From an uncultured Acetobacteraceae bacterium (GTDB lineage Bacteria > Pseudomonadota > Alphaproteobacteria > Acetobacterales > Acetobacteraceae), in the NCBI GenBank assembly GCA_937930165.1, contig CALGVL010000134.1, positions 1 to 16,537 of the forward strand: a stretch of DNA of 16,537 nucleotides. Direction: 5' to 3'. Position numbers and translations under genes: made by a program. Within the stretch, counting starts at the first letter, position 1, and each line of letters opens with the position of its first letter. The notes under the pieces were generated by a model that searched no databases, was not told the origin of the DNA, and was given only the letters and a program-made list of their open reading frames with translations. This document shows, in pieces, positions 13,054-16,537 of this stretch.

Positions 13054-15203
13054 GCAAAGGCTTCGGCGCCATGCTGCCTGGCGAAGACGGCAGGCCGCGC
13101 CTTCCCGGCAGCCTGCATCTCAACCGCCGCCTGTCGCAATGGCTGGCGATCCATGCCGATGGCCGGGTCACGATCAAGCCAGGCAAGGTGGAGCTGGGGC
13201 AGGGGATCCTGACCGCACTCTCCCAGATTGCCGCGGAAGAACTGGACGTCTCCCTCTCCCGCATCCAGGTGCAGACCGCGGCGACGCCGGACAGCCCGGA
13301 TGAGGCCGTGACCTCCGGCAGCCTCTCGGTGCAGCATTCCGGCAGCGCGCTGCGCCACGCCTGCGCCGATGCCCGCCGCATCTTCCTGAGCGTCGTCTCC
13401 CAGCGCACCGGCGTGCCGGTGGACTCCATCCGCATCGTGGATGGCAGCTTCTTCGGCCCCCAGGGCGAGATCGGCTCCTACTGGTCCCTGGCAGATGCCG
13501 AACTGTTGGAAACCGAAGCTTCTCCCGACGCACAGCCGAAGCTGCCTTCCGCCCGCCGCCTGACCGGTACCTCCGTCCCGCGCCTCGACCTGCCGGACAA
13601 GGTCTTCGGTGCCGCGCGCTACGTCCATGACCTGCGCCTGCCCGGCATGCTGCATGCCCGCATGGTCCGCCCGCCGGCCCGCCGCGCTACTCTGACCGCG
13701 CTGCGCGAAGGCCCGCTGCCCGGCGATGCCCGCGCGGTGCGCGACGGCAATTTCCTTGCCGCCCTCGCTTCCACGGAATGGGATGCCGAGGCCGCCGCTG
13801 CCCGCCTTGCCGCCCGCGCCGAATGGCAGGCGGAGGACAGCCTGCCGGAGCAGTCCGTCCTCGCCGCCTGGCTGCGCGAGGCCGCTTCCCGCGGCAAGCA
13901 TTCCGTGGTGCAGGAACGCAGCAACCCGGCCCCCGCCGCCGCCCGCACTATCAAGCGGAGCTTCACCCGCCCTTATCTCGCGCACGCCTCCATCGGCCCC
14001 TCCTGCGCCGTGGCGCGATGGCAGGGCGAGACGGTAGAGGTCTGGACCCACAGCCAGGGCCCCTACAACCTCCGTGCCGACATCGCCAAGACGCTGCGCT
14101 GCGCCCCGGAACGGATCATCGTGCGGCACATGGAAGGGGCCGGCTGCTACGGCCATAACGGCGCCGATGACGTGGCGCTGGAGGCCGTGCTGATCGCCCG
14201 TGCCGTGCCCGGCACGCCCGTCCGCCTGCTCTGGAGCCGCGCCGAGGAACTCGGCTGGTCGCCCTTCTCCTCCGCCATGCTGGTAGATGTGGAGGCGGAT
14301 CTGGACGCGCAGGGCAACCTCATCGGCTGGCGCAGCCACATCATCAGCAACGGCCATTCCTCCCGCCCCGGCCGCGGCAAGGATCCGACCCTGCTCGCCG
14401 CCTCCATGCTAGCCGATCCCTTCCCGGTGCATCCCTCCATCAACCCGCCCATGGCGGCGGGCGGCGGCGCGCCGCGTAATGCGGTGCCGCTCTACCGCAT
14501 CCCGGCGCTGCATGTCGCGACCACGCGCCTGCTGGAGATGCCGATCCGCACCTCAGCCCTGCGCGGCCTTGGCGCGACGCTGAATGTCTGGTCCATCGAG
14601 AGCGTGATGGACGAACTCGCCGCCATGGCCGGCGCCGATCCCCTGGACTACCGCCTGCGCCACCTCGACGACCCGCGCGCCGCCGATGTGCTGCACAAGG
14701 TTGCCGCCATGGCCGGTTGGCGCAACCGGACGAAGCAGGAAGGCCGCGGGATGGGCCTCGGCTTCGCCCGCTACAAGAACACCGGCGCCTATGCCGCCGT
14801 CATTGCCGAGATCGAGGCCGCCGAGCGCATCTTCTGCCGCCGCCTCTGGATCGCCGGGGATGTGGGGGAGGTGGTGAACCCCGACGGCGTGATGAACCAG
14901 TTCGAGGGCGGCGCCATCCACGGCACCTCCGTCGCGCTGCTGGAGCAGGTCCGCTTCGACCGCCGCACTGTCACCAGCGATCATTGGGAAGCCTATCCGA
15001 TCCTCCGCTTCTCCGAAGTCCCGCAGGTGCAGGTCGAGCTGATCACCCGCCCCGAGGTCCCCTTCCTCGGCGCCGGGGAGGCCACGATGGGTCCGGCCAT
15101 TGCTGCCATCGCCGCCGCCATCCACGATGCGCTCGGCGTCCGGCCGCGCGCGCTGCCCTTCACGCCGGAGAACATCGCCGCCGCCATGGATGCCGAGGCA
15201 TGA
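13050..15203 (+). CDS. Molybdopterin-binding subunit of a molybdenum hydroxylase (NicB/IorB/xanthine dehydrogenase family)
   Basis: This 717-aa catalytic subunit hydroxylates a substrate, typically an aromatic N-heterocycle, with water-derived oxygen. Cofactor-contact stretches are KPGKVELGQGILTALSQIAAEEL (KVELGQG at 46-52), YLAHASIGPSCAVARW near 307, GAGCYGHNGADDVALEAVL near 366, IRTSALRGLGATLNVW near 500-514, VNPDGVMNQFEGGAIHG, and the C-terminal GAGE with the catalytic Glu677 followed by MGPAIAAIAAAIHDALGVR. AHASIGPSC and CYGHNG are in the style of nicotinate-dehydrogenase relatives rather than xanthine dehydrogenase (which has MEPxxxxA). There is no fused cytochrome domain as in NicB of Pseudomonas putida, and no FAD-subunit gene in the window, so the electron acceptor is unknown. 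No Tat signal is visible, so it is likely cytoplasmic. The start overlaps the small-subunit stop by ATGA, and the end overlaps the next gene the same way. Confidence 0.92.
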   Translation: MSKGFGAMLPGEDGRPRLPGSLHLNRRLSQWLAIHADGRVTIKPGKVELGQGILTALSQIAAEELDVSLSRIQVQTAATPDSPDEAVTSGSLSVQHSGSALRHACADARRIFLSVVSQRTGVPVDSIRIVDGSFFGPQGEIGSYWSLADAELLETEASPDAQPKLPSARRLTGTSVPRLDLPDKVFGAARYVHDLRLPGMLHARMVRPPARRATLTALREGPLPGDARAVRDGNFLAALASTEWDAEAAAARLAARAEWQAEDSLPEQSVLAAWLREAASRGKHSVVQERSNPAPAAARTIKRSFTRPYLAHASIGPSCAVARWQGETVEVWTHSQGPYNLRADIAKTLRCAPERIIVRHMEGAGCYGHNGADDVALEAVLIARAVPGTPVRLLWSRAEELGWSPFSSAMLVDVEADLDAQGNLIGWRSHIISNGHSSRPGRGKDPTLLAASMLADPFPVHPSINPPMAAGGGAPRNAVPLYRIPALHVATTRLLEMPIRTSALRGLGATLNVWSIESVMDELAAMAGADPLDYRLRHLDDPRAADVLHKVAAMAGWRNRTKQEGRGMGLGFARYKNTGAYAAVIAEIEAAERIFCRRLWIAGDVGEVVNPDGVMNQFEGGAIHGTSVALLEQVRFDRRTVTSDHWEAYPILRFSEVPQVQVELITRPEVPFLGAGEATMGPAIAAIAAAIHDALGVRPRALPFTPENIAAAMDAEA

Positions 15204-16165
15204 CGACGAAGCTCACGCTCACCCTGGCCTGCACCGCCTCCGACCGCACCCGCCCGGTCCTGGATGGCCGGGTTACCGTCCCGGGCGTGGACCTGCTGTC
15301 CCTGATCGGCGAGCCGGAGGACATCTTCCGCCGCGCCCTGCGCGACCGCGCCTTCGAGATCACCGAACTCTCCATGGGCAGCCACATCGTCACCACCGCG
15401 CGCGGCGACAGCCCCTATGTCGGCGTGCCGGTCTTCCTCTCCCGCGCCTTCCGCCATTCCGCCATTTACATCCGCACCGATCGCGGCATCCGCAGCCCGG
15501 CAGATCTCGCCGGCCGCACCATCGGCCTGCCGGAATACCAGCAGACCGCTGCCCTCTGGGTCCGCGGCATCCTGCGGGAGCATTACGGGGTGGACACGCG
15601 CCGCATCGCCTGGCGCACCGGCGGCGAGCGCGTCGCCATCACCCTGCCCGAAGGCTTCGACGTGCAGCCCCTCGGCATGGACCTGCCGCGGGCATTGGCG
15701 GAAGGCCGCATCGACGCGTTGATCGCCCCGCGCCCGCCCGCCTGCTTCCGCGACGGCAGCGCCCCGGTCGCCCGCCTCTATCCCGACTACCGGGCGGAGG
15801 AGATCGCCTGGCACAAGGCGACCGGCTTCTTCCCCATCATGCACTGCCTCGCCGTGCGGAAGGATGTGGCGGAGAGCCACCCTTGGCTGCCGCTGGAATT
15901 GTTCCGCGCCTTCGCCAAGGCCCGCGCGCTCTCCCTGGCTGAACTGCAGCTCGTGAACGTGCTGCGCGTCTCGCTTCCCTGGATCGCCGCTGCCTATGAG
16001 GAGCAGGCCGCCATCATGGGCGGCGATCCCTGGCCCTACGGCTTCGCCCGCAACCGCGAGGAGATCGCCGCCATGATCCGGTACGCCGTCGCCGACGGCC
16101 TCGCGGCGCGCGAGATCCCACCTGAAGCCCTATTCCACCCCAGCACCTTGCAGGAGACCGCATGA
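15200..16165 (+). CDS. 4,5-dihydroxyphthalate decarboxylase-like protein (periplasmic-binding-protein fold)
   Basis: This 321-aa protein resembles phthalate-pathway Pht5-type decarboxylases, which have a type II periplasmic-binding-protein fold. Characteristic stretches are ACTASDRTRPVLDGRV near 10-25, FEITELSMGSHIVTTARGD (52-70), the PYVGVPVFLSRAFRHSAIYI segment (72-91), DLAGRTIGLPEYQQTAALWV (about 102-121) and RGILREHYGVD with WRTGGE. It has no signal peptide: the start MTTKLTLTLACTASDR is not a leader. It therefore should act in the cytoplasm as an enzyme rather than as a transporter binding protein, although automated annotation often calls such proteins ABC substrate-binding proteins. 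The start at 15200 overlaps the Mo subunit stop (ATGA) and its TGA overlaps the next start the same way. In context it likely decarboxylates a hydroxylated aromatic or pyridine carboxylate. The product is inferred, not shown. Confidence 0.8.
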   Translation: MTTKLTLTLACTASDRTRPVLDGRVTVPGVDLLSLIGEPEDIFRRALRDRAFEITELSMGSHIVTTARGDSPYVGVPVFLSRAFRHSAIYIRTDRGIRSPADLAGRTIGLPEYQQTAALWVRGILREHYGVDTRRIAWRTGGERVAITLPEGFDVQPLGMDLPRALAEGRIDALIAPRPPACFRDGSAPVARLYPDYRAEEIAWHKATGFFPIMHCLAVRKDVAESHPWLPLELFRAFAKARALSLAELQLVNVLRVSLPWIAAAYEEQAAIMGGDPWPYGFARNREEIAAMIRYAVADGLAAREIPPEALFHPSTLQETA

Positions 16166-16537
16166 CCGACCCGATCCTGGTCGCGGGCGGCGGCATCGGC
16201 GGCCTCGGCGCCGCCCTGGCCCTGGCGCGCGCTGGCTTCGTGGTCCGCCTCTTCGAGCGCATGCCGGAATTCCGTGAGCTCGGCGCCGGTATCCAGCTTG
16301 GCCCCAATGTCTTCCACATGTTCGACCGCCTTGGCATCCGCGAAGCCATCGATGCCGATGCCGTCCGACCTGACGCGCTGGTCATGCGCTGCGCCCTTCG
16401 CGGCCATGAGATCACCCGCATCCCGCTCGACGGCATGGTGGCGCGCTATGGCAACCCCTATGCCGTCACCCACCGTGCCGACTTGCATGCCACGCTGCTG
16501 CGCGCCTGCCAGGCGCAACCCGGCATCGGGCTGGAGA
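16162..16537 (+). CDS. FAD-dependent aromatic-ring monooxygenase (3' end outside window)
   Basis: This is the N-terminal 125 residues of a flavoprotein hydroxylase of the PHBH/salicylate-hydroxylase group, usually about 380-400 aa, so two thirds lies beyond the window. The FAD-binding Rossmann motif GGGIGG is at 9-14, with the ribose-binding acidic residue in RLFER (Glu32). It is followed by the hallmark LGAGIQLGPNVFHMFDRLGI (about 40-59) and RADLHATLLRAC near the edge. These lines are most like 3-hydroxybenzoate 6-hydroxylase, and less like 6-hydroxynicotinate 3-monooxygenase (NicC), from memory of those families. It starts by ATGA overlap with the decarboxylase-like gene and completes the operon as far as seen. 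Likely role: a second ring hydroxylation, using NAD(P)H and oxygen, before ring cleavage. The GD motif and the C-terminal part cannot be checked here. Confidence 0.88.
   Translation, partial: MTDPILVAGGGIGGLGAALALARAGFVVRLFERMPEFRELGAGIQLGPNVFHMFDRLGIREAIDADAVRPDALVMRCALRGHEITRIPLDGMVARYGNPYAVTHRADLHATLLRACQAQPGIGLE

Noticed and set aside
16162..16537. Assigning the monooxygenase as NicC and the operon as the nicotinate (nic) pathway.
   Set aside because: The visible N-terminus resembles 3-hydroxybenzoate 6-hydroxylase more than NicC. The Pht5-like gene is not part of the known nic cluster, and the large Mo subunit lacks NicB's cytochrome domains.

Overview
The window is very GC-rich. Its codons end mostly in G or C, and most genes stop at TGA. 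Together with the gene types (a liv-type ABC transporter, a lone Bug/TctC binding protein and a two-subunit molybdenum hydroxylase) this suggests an alphaproteobacterium, most like Acetobacteraceae or Roseomonas relatives. That placement is inferred from gene content and style; no marker gene is present. I see 13 protein genes (two cut by the window edges) and one clear pseudogene. I see no tRNA, rRNA, CRISPR array or insertion sequence.

Region 1 (1-5255, minus strand) is a branched-chain amino-acid/amide type ABC uptake operon. Read in its own direction it runs: alpha/beta hydrolase with an HGGYW motif, periplasmic binding protein, LivH, LivM, LivG, LivF (3' end outside the window). The junctions are tight: LivH to LivM are 6 nt apart, LivG overlaps LivM by 8 nt, and LivF overlaps LivG by 1 nt. 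The hydrolase at the head suggests the imported solute is an amide or ester, or is handled by a hydrolase, rather than simply leucine.

Region 2 (5256-8833) holds a nucleoside 2-deoxyribosyltransferase-like gene (+). It runs head-on into an enoyl-CoA hydratase of the methylglutaconyl-CoA hydratase style (-), and the two coding ends overlap by 41 nt. Next comes an AsmA-family envelope protein (+), divergent from the hydratase.

Region 3 (8868-11460, minus strand) pairs a ThDP-dependent decarboxylase/acetolactate-synthase-like enzyme with a decayed enolase-superfamily gene (mandelate racemase/muconate lactonizing enzyme). The decayed gene carries three in-frame TAG codons, an internal deletion with a frameshift, and a fourth TAG in the shifted tail. 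This was probably once a small sugar-acid or hydroxy-acid catabolic unit.

Region 4 (11598-16537, plus strand) is the most interesting part. It is a tightly coupled operon of a Bug/TctC binding protein, a [2Fe-2S] subunit and a molybdopterin subunit of a NicAB/IorAB-type hydroxylase, a homologue of 4,5-dihydroxyphthalate decarboxylase, and an FAD monooxygenase resembling 3-hydroxybenzoate 6-hydroxylase (cut by the window end). The last four genes are joined by ATGA start/stop overlaps. I infer a pathway that captures an aromatic or N-heteroaromatic carboxylate, hydroxylates it twice (Mo enzyme, then flavoprotein) and decarboxylates it before ring cleavage. The substrate is not identifiable from sequence alone.

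The gene-free stretches are all short (162 nt at most). Three are divergent intergenic regions, two of which contain strong inverted repeats and one a pair of identical palindromes that cover both start codons.
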